A stretch of DNA of 64,000 bases, from assembly GCF_036345915.1 (NCBI RefSeq), contig NZ_CP107785.1, forward strand, positions 7,316,001 to 7,380,000, in the 5' to 3' direction. This DNA is from Nocardia sp. NBC_00565. GTDB lineage: Bacteria; Actinomycetota; Actinomycetes; Mycobacteriales; Mycobacteriaceae. Below the pieces are notes generated by a model. The model saw only the letters and a program-made list of their open reading frames with translations. It did not search any database and was not told the origin of the DNA. Shown here in pieces: positions 33,769-42,568 of the stretch. How positions within the stretch are numbered: the first letter of the stretch is position 1; each line of letters begins with the position of its first letter. A program made the position numbers and the translations under genes.

Positions 33769-36700
33769 TCAACCGTCCAGCCGTGTGGCACCCAGCTCAC
33801 TTTTCAGCAGTTCGAGGGCGACCTCGTCCGGGTCGCGCCGATCCCCCGGCGCCACCGGGGTCTGCGACTCGGCCAGCATCTCCTGTTCCTCCTCCGGCGT
33901 GGAGGGCGGCGGGACACCGTCGGTCGGCGCGTAGTCGACCGGTCCGGGGTCATCCGGTAGATCCGGGAAGTCGGGCGGCGGAATGTCGTCGTCCGGACGG
34001 AATTGGCGCGCATCCGAATTCGCCGTGGGCCGCTGACCGCCGCCCGTCGCGGTATCGGACGCCGCGGCCCTGGCCTGACTCGGCCGCGAGAAGCGCGGCG
34101 GCGCGGGCGCATCCGAACCGCGCCCGGCCGTATTGCCGGATTCACGTCCCGGCGCGTTTCCGGCCTGCTGTCCGGCCGCACCCCGTCCCCGGCCACCCGC
34201 CTTCGGCGCGGTCGCGGCGGGCCGGGGCGTGGCGCCACCGGCCTCCCAGCGCACCGGGTGATCGCTACCGAGCACCGCGCGCACTGCCGATCGCACTGCC
34301 TCCAGATTCCGCGGATCCGACAACCGCTGCGCCAACGGCGCGTGCTGATGCGCGAAAACGATCACATCCCCGTCGATCCGCGACACCGTGGCCCCGGACA
34401 ACAACGCCTGCACCGTAGGCCCGAACTCCCGAACCTTCGCCCGAATATCCGCCCACGCCCCCTCAACGGCCCGCAGCAAATCCGCATCCGGAACAGCACC
34501 AGCGGACCCGGCCGAATCCGGACCTTCGGAGAGCGATTGCGCTGCTTCGGATTCCACTGATCCAGCAGGCAACGAGCCCGCGGATCCACCCGACCTGGCA
34601 AGACCATCCACCGCACCGCGACCGGTCAGACCGCCTCGATCGGCGGACTCGACCACCGAGGGCCCGGCGGTAGTGTCCGGCGTGCCAGCACCAGCCGGTG
34701 CGGTACCGGCCCCGGCCGAGGTATCGACACCCGCTTGCTCCGCAGTCGCTGCGACCTGCCGAGCGGCCGAACCCTCGTCCACGGCCGCGCCCTGACGCGC
34801 AATGCCGCCCTGACCAGCACCCTGCTCCGGCGCAGCGCCCCCTGGCACAAAAGCGAATCCCTGCCCGACATCGGATGCATCAGCACCTGCGGGCGCACCC
34901 TCGGCAGTCAGGTTGCGCTCTTCTGCCACGTTATGCCCGCCCACCGGGTTCTGCCCGTGAACCGAACCCGGCCCAGTGGCCGCGTTCGCCCCACCAACCG
35001 AGCTCATCTCAGCGACCGCGTCATGCCCACCAGCCACGGCCTGCCGGGCTGGGCTGTGCACACCCGAAGCATCTTGCGCACCGGCTGGATTCCGGCTGGG
35101 CGCAGCGGGCAAACCCTCCCCCACTGTTGCATTGGAGCTGCCAACCGGATTTCCCTGTTGGCCGCTAACCGGATTCTCCTCAGCGGTTGCGTCGCGGCCT
35201 GCCGCCGAATTCTGTCCGGATGGACCCGGCCCAGCGGCTGCCTGCTCCGCGGCCTGCCCGCCGACCGGTGCCTCGGCGCCGGCATCGCGTGCAGCGGTCG
35301 CGTGCTGTTCGGCGGCCATCGCGCGTTCCGCGGGGAGGCTCTGCCCGGGTGCCGGGCTTTGCGCAGACGCCGGATTCAGCGCGGACGCGGGGTTCTGCGC
35401 GGAGGCCGGATTCAGCGCGGACGCGGGGTTCTGCGCGGAGGCCGGGTTCTGCACGGGAGCCGGGTTCTGCACGGGAGCCGGATTCTGCACGGGAGCCGAG
35501 TTCTCCGCGGGAGCCGGATTCTGCACGGGAGCCGGGTTCTGCACGGGAGCCGGATTCTGCACGGGAGCCGAGTTCTCCGCGGGAGCCGGATTCTGCACGG
35601 GAGCCGAGTTCTGCACGGGAGCCGAGTTCTGCACGGGAGCCGAGTTCTCCGCGGGAGCCGGATTCTGCACGGGAGCCGAGTTCTGCACGGGAGCCGAGTT
35701 CTGCACGGAAGCCAAGTTCTGCACGGGAGCCGAGTTCTCCGCGGGAGCCGGATTCTGCACGGGAGCCGAGTTCTGCACGGGAGCCGAGTTCTGCACGGGA
35801 GCCGAGTTCTGCACGGGAGCCGGAATCTGCGTGGAAGCCGGATTCTTCGTGGAGGCGCGGCTCGGCGCAGGAGTTGTGCTCGACGCGGAAGGGGCGGGCT
35901 CCGGGCGCTGCGCGGAAGATCCGGGCTGCCCGGTAGCACCTTCGGGGCCTCCACCCTCGCGGCCTACGCCCTTCTCACGCCGCGCGGCGGCGAGCAGCTC
36001 CGCGCCGCGGCGGCGCTGCGGCTCGTTGGACCCGTGGGCCGGTGCCGGTGCGGACTGGGTTGGGTCCGCGGTCGGTGCGGAGGCGGACGGAGCAGGCGCG
36101 GCGGCACTGGCCGGGGCGATCGCACCGGTGGCGATGCCGCGTTCGAGGCGCTCCAGGCGTTGCAGTGTGGCCGATTCGGCGTCGGAGACCGAGGGCAGCA
36201 GCATACGGGCACAGACGATTTCGAGCAGGAGGCGCGGGGCGGTGGCGCCGCGCATTTCGCCCAGCCCCTCGTGCAGCAGCTCGGCGTGCCGGGCCAGCGT
36301 GGCCGGGCCGGTGCGTTCGGCCTGTTCGCGCATGCGGTCCAGGACGTCGCCCGGACCGGAGACCAGGCCGCGATCGGCGGCGTCGGGGACCGCGCGCAGC
36401 AGGATCAGGTCGCGCAGGCGCTCGAGCAGGTCGACCGCGAAGCGGCGCGGGTCGTGGCCCGCCTCCATGACTCGATCGATAGTGCCGAAGAGGGCGGCGC
36501 CGTCGCTGGCGGCCAGCGCGTCGATCGCATCGTCGATCAGCGCGACATCGGTGACGCCGAGCAGCGACACCGCGCGCGAGTAGGTGACGCCCTCGGGGCC
36601 CGCACCCGCCAGCAGTTGGTCGAGCACGCTGAGGCTGTCGCGAGGCGAACCGCCGCCCGCGCGAATCACCAACGGGTACACCGCTTCCTCGACCGGCACC

Positions 36701-37281
36701 TGCTCCTGCTCACAGATCTTGCCGAGCAGTCCGCGCATGGTCGCGGGCGGCAGCAGCCGGAACGGGTAGTGGTGCGTGCGCGAGCGGATGGTGGGTAGCA
36801 CCTTGTCCGGCTCGGTGGTGGCGAAGATGAAGATCAGGTGGGCCGGTGGCTCCTCGACGATCTTGAGCAGCGCATTGAAGCCCGCCGTGGTGACCATATG
36901 CGCCTCGTCGATGATGAACACTCGGTACCTGGACTCCGCCGGCGCGTAGAACGCCCGGTCGCGCAGCTCACGAGTGTCGTCGACACCACCGTGACTCGCG
37001 GCGTCCAACTCGGTCACATCGAGATTGCCCGGCCCGCCGGGACCGAGCGCCACACAGGACGAGCAGATTCCGCACGGTGTCGAGGTCGGGCCCTGCACGC
37101 AGTTCAGCGAGCGCGCGAGGATGCGCGCCGAGGATGTCTTGCCGCAGCCCCGAGGACCGGAGAACAGGTAGGCATGACTGATGCGACCAGTGTCGAGCGC
37201 GACACTCAGCGGGTCGGTGACGTGCTCCTGACCCACCACTTCAGCGAACGTTGCCGGTCGGTACTTCCGGTACAGAGCCAC
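33769..37281 (-). CDS. dnaX: DNA polymerase III subunits gamma/tau, with expanded repeat linker
   Basis: 1170 residues, about twice the size of the mycobacterial protein (578 in M. tuberculosis, from memory). The first 370 residues are the normal clamp-loader AAA+ part: Walker A SGPRGCGKTSSARILARSL, zinc module CVQGPTSTPCGICSSC, Walker B FIIDEAHM and the SRC-like SRTHHY arm. Then comes a low-complexity linker of more than 500 residues: first 28 hexapeptide units rich in QNSAPV/QNPAPV, then a long Ala/Gly-rich stretch. The last 250 residues contain the tau C-terminal domain (AVEGAWADIRAKVREFGPTV). GTG start. Organises the replisome by linking clamp loader, polymerase and helicase. Confidence 0.95.
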   Translation of the reverse strand: MALYRKYRPATFAEVVGQEHVTDPLSVALDTGRISHAYLFSGPRGCGKTSSARILARSLNCVQGPTSTPCGICSSCVALGPGGPGNLDVTELDAASHGGVDDTRELRDRAFYAPAESRYRVFIIDEAHMVTTAGFNALLKIVEEPPAHLIFIFATTEPDKVLPTIRSRTHHYPFRLLPPATMRGLLGKICEQEQVPVEEAVYPLVIRAGGGSPRDSLSVLDQLLAGAGPEGVTYSRAVSLLGVTDVALIDDAIDALAASDGAALFGTIDRVMEAGHDPRRFAVDLLERLRDLILLRAVPDAADRGLVSGPGDVLDRMREQAERTGPATLARHAELLHEGLGEMRGATAPRLLLEIVCARMLLPSVSDAESATLQRLERLERGIATGAIAPASAAAPAPSASAPTADPTQSAPAPAHGSNEPQRRRGAELLAAARREKGVGREGGGPEGATGQPGSSAQRPEPAPSASSTTPAPSRASTKNPASTQIPAPVQNSAPVQNSAPVQNSAPVQNPAPAENSAPVQNLASVQNSAPVQNSAPVQNPAPAENSAPVQNSAPVQNSAPVQNPAPAENSAPVQNPAPVQNPAPVQNPAPAENSAPVQNPAPVQNPAPVQNPASAQNPASALNPASAQNPASALNPASAQSPAPGQSLPAERAMAAEQHATAARDAGAEAPVGGQAAEQAAAGPGPSGQNSAAGRDATAEENPVSGQQGNPVGSSNATVGEGLPAAPSRNPAGAQDASGVHSPARQAVAGGHDAVAEMSSVGGANAATGPGSVHGQNPVGGHNVAEERNLTAEGAPAGADASDVGQGFAFVPGGAAPEQGAGQGGIARQGAAVDEGSAARQVAATAEQAGVDTSAGAGTAPAGAGTPDTTAGPSVVESADRGGLTGRGAVDGLARSGGSAGSLPAGSVESEAAQSLSEGPDSAGSAGAVPDADLLRAVEGAWADIRAKVREFGPTVQALLSGATVSRIDGDVIVFAHQHAPLAQRLSDPRNLEAVRSAVRAVLGSDHPVRWEAGGATPRPAATAPKAGGRGRGAAGQQAGNAPGRESGNTAGRGSDAPAPPRFSRPSQARAAASDTATGGGQRPTANSDARQFRPDDDIPPPDFPDLPDDPGPVDYAPTDGVPPPSTPEEEQEMLAESQTPVAPGDRRDPDEVALELLKSELGATRLDG
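35344..35847. repeat. 28 x 18-bp in-frame minisatellite in dnaX
   Basis: 504 bp made of 28 exact-length 18-bp units, each coding six residues of the kind QN[SP]AP[VA] (variants ENSAPV, QNLASV, LNPASA, QNPASA). A higher-order pattern is seen: QNPAPA-ENSAPV pairs recur every three to five units. Frame is kept throughout. The complementary strand also stays open and gives spurious ORFs. Confidence 0.95.
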
Positions 37282-37372
37282 GGCCAGAGGTTACCGGCGC
37301 CCACCGACATTGCCCATTCCCGCCGACCGACAGGCCGGGCGCGGCGTGATGCCGGGCGATTCGCGCCAGCAA

Positions 37373-37388
37373 TGTGATGCAGATCACA
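37373..37388. promoter_or_regulatory. Perfect CRP/GlxR-type binding site
   Basis: TGTGATGCAGATCACA matches the cAMP-receptor consensus TGTGA-N6-TCACA at all ten defined positions. It lies 92 bp upstream of the dnaX start (minus) and about 360 bp before the next plus-strand gene, so it may act on either promoter. Confidence 0.75.
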
Positions 37389-37633
37389 AGATGCTCAAAC
37401 CTTTGTTAGCCCCCACTGATCAGCGGCGAAGGCGGCAACGCGGGAGCAATCCAAGATCAAGAACGGACGAACAGGGAATTATGGCGCCCGTCCAGTGCCC
37501 TTGTCGTCGATTAGTTGAACTCGCGCCCTGGTTCGGGGCCCGTTTGCAGACATAACGAATCCGTCACCGAGGATGACAGCGATGCAATCGCCTGGCTACC
37601 GTGGTTATCGGCAACTTCGGTAGCCAAACCTTC

Positions 37634-37686
37634 ATCAGGTTGGTGGCCCCGGCCGGTCCCTCATCCCGACCGGGGCACAACCTGAT
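37634..37686 (+). promoter_or_regulatory. Long stem-loop in the leader of the gene at 37749
   Basis: Outer arms ATCAGGTTG / CAACCTGAT enclose an inner CCCCGG..GGTC / GACCGGGG stem. The 53-base structure ends 46 bases before the GGAGGA ribosome site of the downstream gene. It could be a terminator of an upstream transcript or an attenuator; no U tract follows. The rest of 37389-37633 shows no gene. Confidence 0.55.
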
Positions 37687-37748
37687 ATCCAAAGATTCAC
37701 GGCGCTATTGCCGAACTCGCACCGCTCCCACCGGAGGAAATTTCCACC

Positions 37749-38573
37749 GTGCCGTCGTGTGACGACATCGCCGCCGCCTGGCTTTCGAGCACCAGCTTCG
37801 CCGACGACCATGCCGCCGTCGACCTGCTCAGCCGGGCGATCAGCCCTGAGGAATTCGCGATCAAACGCGATTCCCTCCCGGTGGCCGCCGCCGCCGATCC
37901 CACCACTGCCACCGCCATCCTCGAACTACTGGAGCGCGGCCAGGTGCCGACCATGGCGGCGATCCGAACCCTCACCGCGCAGAACGAGATGCGCCGCGAG
38001 GCCGAGCGCATCGAACGCCTCGGCCGCCGGGCCCAGCGCAGCATCGATGACTTCGGCCGGGTGCTGGCCTGCCTGGCCGAAGATCACTGGACCGCACACG
38101 GCACCGGCCCCACCCGGCGCGATGTGCTGCAGTCCGAGCCGGTGATGGCGCTGATCCGGGACCGGATCGGCGATATCGCGCCGACCGCGGTGAAACACCT
38201 GTGGTTGATCGAGCGCGCGCAGCGGGCCGGTTGGATCGCCTCCAACGCCAACCCCGGATCTCTTTGTGGCGCACGGCGTTTCCACTCCGCCAAATACGGC
38301 AACCGGGTCTCGCTGCGACCGATCAACACCATCGGCACGATCGTCGCGACCTACCTCGACGACTACCTGACCGAGTACGACCGGCCGCCGCGCTGGTCCA
38401 CCCTGGCCCACGACCTGCGCGACGACCGCGGCCGCCGGATCTTCCACGACACCGCCGACGCGCGCATCCAGCAGCGGTGGCTCACCACCGCCGAATGGAT
38501 GGCCGCCCGCGACGACCTCCCGGTGCCTGGGCGTCGCGGCCTGCGGGCGTTGGCCAAGAAGTCGCGACGCTGA
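37749..38573 (+). CDS. Hypothetical protein, 274 aa
   Basis: GTG start with GGAGGA 11 bases upstream. Mostly helical, soluble, strongly basic at the C-terminus (RRGLRALAKKSRR). The middle (HLWLIERAQRAGWIASNANP) and the C-terminal half (TIVATYLDDYLTEYDRPPRWSTLAHD, read in parts) look like winged-helix-like modules, so DNA binding is possible. No family recognised. A long structured leader and a CRP-type site precede it, which suggests dedicated regulation. Next gene amtB starts 133 bp downstream. Confidence 0.65.
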   Translation: MPSCDDIAAAWLSSTSFADDHAAVDLLSRAISPEEFAIKRDSLPVAAAADPTTATAILELLERGQVPTMAAIRTLTAQNEMRREAERIERLGRRAQRSIDDFGRVLACLAEDHWTAHGTGPTRRDVLQSEPVMALIRDRIGDIAPTAVKHLWLIERAQRAGWIASNANPGSLCGARRFHSAKYGNRVSLRPINTIGTIVATYLDDYLTEYDRPPRWSTLAHDLRDDRGRRIFHDTADARIQQRWLTTAEWMAARDDLPVPGRRGLRALAKKSRR

Positions 38574-38706
38574 CATCTGATCCGGACGGATGGGTCGGAC
38601 TGTTGGACCCGCACTGTCTGGGCCGATTTACCCCGCGGTGTCGAGGTCGACGGTGAGCATTCGGTAACTTCTTCGCAACGCATGTACGCGTGGAAGGAGT
38701 TACCCC

Positions 38707-40002
38707 GTGTCCTCAACCATCGATCCCGCGGCCACCGCCTGGCTGCTCATCAGCACGGCCCTGGTGCTGCTGATGACACCGGCACTGGCCATTTTCTACG
38801 GCGGGATGGTGCGCTCGACCGGCGTACTCAACATGCTGATGATGAACTTCATCGCCATCCCGCTGGTAACCGTCGTCTGGTTGCTGGCGGGCTACAGCCT
38901 GGCCTTCGGCGCGGACGCGGGCGGCGGCCTGATCGGCAACCTGGACCACTTCGGCATGGCGGGCATCGATCCGAACACTGTGCACGGGACCGTGCCGGAG
39001 CTGCTGTACGCCACCTTCCAGCTGACCTTCGCGATCCTCACCGCGGCGCTGGTCAGCGGTGCGATCGCGGACCGCGCCAAGTTCTCCGGCTGGATGGTCT
39101 TCGTCCCGCTGTGGGCGCTGGTGGTGTACGTGCCGATCGCGCACTGGGTGTGGGGTCCGGACGGCTGGCTGGCCTCCTTCGGCGCGCTCGACTACGCCGG
39201 CGGGCTGGTCGTGGAGATCGCCTCCGGTGCGTCCGCGCTGGCGCTGGCGCTCGTACTCGGCCCGCGCATCGACTTCAAGACCGACGCGATGCGTCCGCAC
39301 AACCTGCCGTTCGTGCTGCTCGGGGCCGGTCTGCTGTGGTTCGGCTGGTTCGGTTTCAATGCCGGATCCGCGCTGTCCGCGAATGGCGTCGCGGCGGCGG
39401 TGTTCCTGAACACGCTGGTGGCGGGCTGCCTCGGCATGCTCGGCTGGCTCGCGGTGGAGCAGATCCGCGACGGTCGCCCGACTACCTTCGGCGCGGCCTC
39501 CGGTGTGGTGGCCGGTCTGGTCGCGATCACCCCGTCGTGCGGTTCGGTGAATACACTCGGCGCACTCATCGTGGGCCTGACGGCCGGTGTGGTGTGTTCG
39601 TTCGCGGTGGGCTGGAAATTCAAGGCGGGCTATGACGATTCGCTCGACGTGGTCGGCGTGCACTTCGTCGGCGGCATCATCGGCACGCTGCTGATCGGCC
39701 TGCTGGCCAACCAGGTGATGACCGGCGGCGTCGAGGGTCTGTTCTACGGCGGCGGACTGGCGCAGTTGGGCAAGCAGCTGGTCGGTGTGCTGGTGGTGGC
39801 GGCCTACGCGTTCGGTGTCACTTTCGTGCTCGGCAAGGGCATCGACCGGTTCCTCGGATTCCGGGTCAGCAAGGAAGACGAAACCGCTGGTATCGACTTC
39901 GCGCTGCATGCCGAGACCGCATATGCCGAAGGCGTGCACGGACATTCGCCGCGCCGCTTCGGGGAGGGCCACTTCGGGCAGCCGGGCGGCGGAAAGCACT
40001 GA
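38707..40002 (+). CDS. amt: Ammonium transporter
   Basis: 431 residues, eleven membrane segments in the Amt/Rh pattern. Signature regions include FYGGMVRSTGVLNMLMMNF near the N-terminus, YVPIAHWVWGPDGWLASFGA with the first pore region, GLLWFGWFGFNAGSALSANG and VHFVGGIIGTLLIGLLA with the conserved pore histidine. GTG start with AAGGAG 8 bases upstream. No glnK/glnD is adjacent, unlike the amtB-glnK-glnD operon, so this may be a second, separate transporter. Confidence 0.95.
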   Translation: MSSTIDPAATAWLLISTALVLLMTPALAIFYGGMVRSTGVLNMLMMNFIAIPLVTVVWLLAGYSLAFGADAGGGLIGNLDHFGMAGIDPNTVHGTVPELLYATFQLTFAILTAALVSGAIADRAKFSGWMVFVPLWALVVYVPIAHWVWGPDGWLASFGALDYAGGLVVEIASGASALALALVLGPRIDFKTDAMRPHNLPFVLLGAGLLWFGWFGFNAGSALSANGVAAAVFLNTLVAGCLGMLGWLAVEQIRDGRPTTFGAASGVVAGLVAITPSCGSVNTLGALIVGLTAGVVCSFAVGWKFKAGYDDSLDVVGVHFVGGIIGTLLIGLLANQVMTGGVEGLFYGGGLAQLGKQLVGVLVVAAYAFGVTFVLGKGIDRFLGFRVSKEDETAGIDFALHAETAYAEGVHGHSPRRFGEGHFGQPGGGKH

Positions 40003-40023
40003 GCGGTCGGGCGAAAGCGCCTG

Positions 40024-41319
40024 CTAGGACACCTGATCCGCGGACATTTTCCAGGTGTTGCACTGGTAGGTCCGGTTGTAGTTCTGGCCTTGTTCGAACC
40101 ACGAGCCGTAGTGCTGTGTGCTGCCGTGATCATGCGCGTCACCGGAGCGGTCGCCACGCCCGTATTGATCCCGAGTGGTGCGGTTCTGCTGCACGTTATC
40201 GAAGACACCGTCGACTACCGACGTACCGACGTACATTCCGGCGAAGCACTGCGCCTCCAACTCCAGGCGGCGCGACAGCTCCAGGCCCTGCGCGCTTCGC
40301 GCCCCCGCCTCCGCCTCCGAACGCTGGCTGCTCATCGCCTGCATGATGCCGGAGATCGCCTGCACATGATGGCCGTATTCGTGTGCGAAAACCGTCAGGT
40401 AGATCACCACGTCGTTGCCGTACTGCTCGACCTGGATCGTGTCCAGTGGCATATAGATCGTGTGATTCGCCGAGCAATAGAACGCCGCGTAATTGCCGCC
40501 GGATGAGCCGCACGGTGAGCCCGCGTCCGCTCCTCGAGCCGGCACGCTCACCTTCGGGCTGGAGTACGGCAGGTTCGCGCCCTGCAGGACGGGCCGCCAC
40601 TTCTTGTCCAGACATGCGGCGGCGGCCTCGAAGAACCTGGTGGCCGCGTCGACCGTCGCGGCCCAGGCCGGATAACCACATTCGGCGTTGTGCACGCCCG
40701 ACTCGCTGTCACCGAACAACGGGTTATCACCGGTTTTCGCAACCGGTTGCGGCCCAGCGGGTTTCGTCGTGGTCGGCGCGGCGGCGCGGGTTGTGGTCGC
40801 GGCCGCCGCGGGGCGCGTCGTGAAGGTCGGCGTCGAGGAGGTCGGCGGTGCGTAGGTGTAGCTCGGCGTCGGCGGGACATATGCCGACGGGCGGTGCTTA
40901 TTTCTCGCATTGGCGGCCGAAATCGATGATGCGATGAACAGTCCGACAACCAAGACGACGATCGTCAGCACCCCGAACAGCGCGCTGAGCCACGCACCGG
41001 ATCTTCGCCGCGGCGGGTACGGGCGCGGCGGATAACCTGGCCGCCGGTACGGCATCGGTGGACCGTACGGTGCCGCGTACGTCGGGCGCTGACCGTAGCC
41101 TTGCGGATATCCCTGCGGTGGAACGTATCCCGGCGGATAGCCTGGTTGCTGCTGATATCCGGGCGGCGGCTGGGATCCCGGCGGCGGTTGATATCCGGGC
41201 TGCGGACCGTAGGCGTGAACAGGCTGGGATCCGGGCTGTGGTTGATATCCCGGCTGTTGATGTCCGGGCGGCGGCTGAGATCCCGGCGGCGGACCATAGC
41301 CGTAGGGCGGCTGCGTCAT
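40024..41319 (-). CDS. Neutral zinc metallopeptidase (YpfJ-like), paralogue 1
   Basis: 431 residues. About 100 N-terminal residues are Pro/Gly/Tyr/Gln-rich (PPGYQQQPGY-type units), followed by one membrane segment (LFGVLTIVVLVVGLFIASSI) and a Thr/Ala-rich spacer. The extracytoplasmic domain carries HEYGHH in VFAHEYGHHVQAISGIM, the zinc motif of the PF04228 family, and the C-terminal GRGDRSGDAHDHGS segment. It is five bases from the end of a second, similar gene, so the two form a tandem duplicated pair in one operon. Substrate unknown. Confidence 0.88.
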   Translation of the reverse strand: MTQPPYGYGPPPGSQPPPGHQQPGYQPQPGSQPVHAYGPQPGYQPPPGSQPPPGYQQQPGYPPGYVPPQGYPQGYGQRPTYAAPYGPPMPYRRPGYPPRPYPPRRRSGAWLSALFGVLTIVVLVVGLFIASSISAANARNKHRPSAYVPPTPSYTYAPPTSSTPTFTTRPAAAATTTRAAAPTTTKPAGPQPVAKTGDNPLFGDSESGVHNAECGYPAWAATVDAATRFFEAAAACLDKKWRPVLQGANLPYSSPKVSVPARGADAGSPCGSSGGNYAAFYCSANHTIYMPLDTIQVEQYGNDVVIYLTVFAHEYGHHVQAISGIMQAMSSQRSEAEAGARSAQGLELSRRLELEAQCFAGMYVGTSVVDGVFDNVQQNRTTRDQYGRGDRSGDAHDHGSTQHYGSWFEQGQNYNRTYQCNTWKMSADQVS

Positions 41320-41323
41320 TCAG

Positions 41324-42493
41324 CTACGCAACCGAACTGGCCGACGCGGTGAACGTATTGCACTGTGCCGCACGGTCTTTGTCGACGCCGATCTCGAACC
41401 ATGCCCCACCGTTCGCCGTGGTCCCGTGATCGCGCATATCGCCGCGCTGGTCGCCGCGGCCGTGCGCATCGCGCCGGGCGAGGGTGATCTGCGAGGTGCT
41501 CAGCGAACCACCGTTGGCGGAAGAGCCGAGGTACATCCCGTCGAAGCAGTTGGCCTGCAACTCGATTCGGCGTGACAGCTCGAGCCCCTTCTCACTGCGC
41601 ACACCCGCGTCGACGCGATCGCTGTTGGCCTTGCGCAGGATCCCTGCCATCGCTTGGACATGATGGCCGTACTCGTGCGCGAAGACCGACAGGTAGACGA
41701 TCCAGTTGTCCTTGAACAGATCGGTCTGCAGCTGGCTGAGCGGCATGTAGATCGTCTTGTTCGCCGGGCAGTAGAACGCGGCGAAATTGCTCGTGGAGCC
41801 GGTGCACGGCGTGGTGATGCCGTCGGTGGTCGCGCTGACATTCAGCGTCGGCGACTGGAACGGCAGCTTCTTCTGCGCCAGTACGGGTTTCCACGCCGCC
41901 TCCAGGCAGCCCGCGGCCGTCTCGAAGAATTTGCGTGCGGTGTCCACCTGGGTCCCCCACGGGGCGTAACCGCATTTGGCCGGAATCAGGGTCGTATTCG
42001 GATCGGTCAGCAGCGGGTTGGTGCCGGTCTCCGATACCCCGCCGCTCGAATCGGGTGTGTAGGTCAGGCTCGGGCCGGGACCCGATGCGGTGCTGCTGAG
42101 CCTGCCGTGTGAGATCGCGTTGCGCACCAGCCCGCCCGCCACCACGAAGACGACGATCAACAGCACCGCCACCCAGCCACCGCCGCGCTTGCGCTGTTGC
42201 GGTGGACGTCCGGGCGGGCCGTAGGGCATCGGAGGCGGCATCGGCGCGCGCTGTCCGGGCGGGCCGTAACCGGGCGCGGGATAACCGGGCCGGCCGTAAC
42301 CCGGCGGCGGACCATAACCCGGCTGCTGACCGTAAGCGGGTGGCTGGCCATAACCCGGCTGCTGGCCATAGCCAGGCTGACCGGGCGCGGGCCGATACCC
42401 CGGGTGCCCATAGGGCGAGCTGTGCCCAGGACGCGGCGGAACCGGTTGCCCACCAGGCGGAACCGGTCCGTAACCGTACGGTGGTTGTGTCAC
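41324..42493 (-). CDS. Neutral zinc metallopeptidase (YpfJ-like), paralogue 2
   Basis: 389 residues, same layout: N-terminus MTQPPYGYGPV with PGYGQPP-type repeats, a membrane segment (GWVAVLLIVVFVVAGGLV) and a PF04228-type domain with VFAHEYGHHVQAMAGIL. The C-terminal GRGDQRGDMRDHGT block is shared with paralogue 1. It lies upstream in the operon. Two conserved cysteine pairs (KCGYAPW, GCLEAAW) suggest disulfides outside the membrane. Confidence 0.88.
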   Translation of the reverse strand: MTQPPYGYGPVPPGGQPVPPRPGHSSPYGHPGYRPAPGQPGYGQQPGYGQPPAYGQQPGYGPPPGYGRPGYPAPGYGPPGQRAPMPPPMPYGPPGRPPQQRKRGGGWVAVLLIVVFVVAGGLVRNAISHGRLSSTASGPGPSLTYTPDSSGGVSETGTNPLLTDPNTTLIPAKCGYAPWGTQVDTARKFFETAAGCLEAAWKPVLAQKKLPFQSPTLNVSATTDGITTPCTGSTSNFAAFYCPANKTIYMPLSQLQTDLFKDNWIVYLSVFAHEYGHHVQAMAGILRKANSDRVDAGVRSEKGLELSRRIELQANCFDGMYLGSSANGGSLSTSQITLARRDAHGRGDQRGDMRDHGTTANGGAWFEIGVDKDRAAQCNTFTASASSVA

Positions 42494-42568
42494 GCCCCCG
42501 TACCCCCTCGTCTCATGATCGCCATTGGCCGCTGACGCAGAATAGCAACTTGTCTAGAGTAGGCAGCC

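Noticed and set aside
35344..35847. CRISPR-like repetitive array
   Set aside because: Units are contiguous 18-mers without spacers, in coding frame with dnaX, and no cas genes are present.
34735..36798. Long plus-strand ORFs (687 and 535 codons) across dnaX, rich in HGSR or TGAEFC repeats
   Set aside because: They exist only because the 18-bp repeat keeps all frames open. dnaX on the minus strand has normal domains at both ends.
37389..37633. Possible ydaO/c-di-AMP riboswitch after the CRP-type site
   Set aside because: CRP site plus long leader recalls rpfA leaders, but the conserved ydaO core could not be found and the downstream gene is not an rpf.
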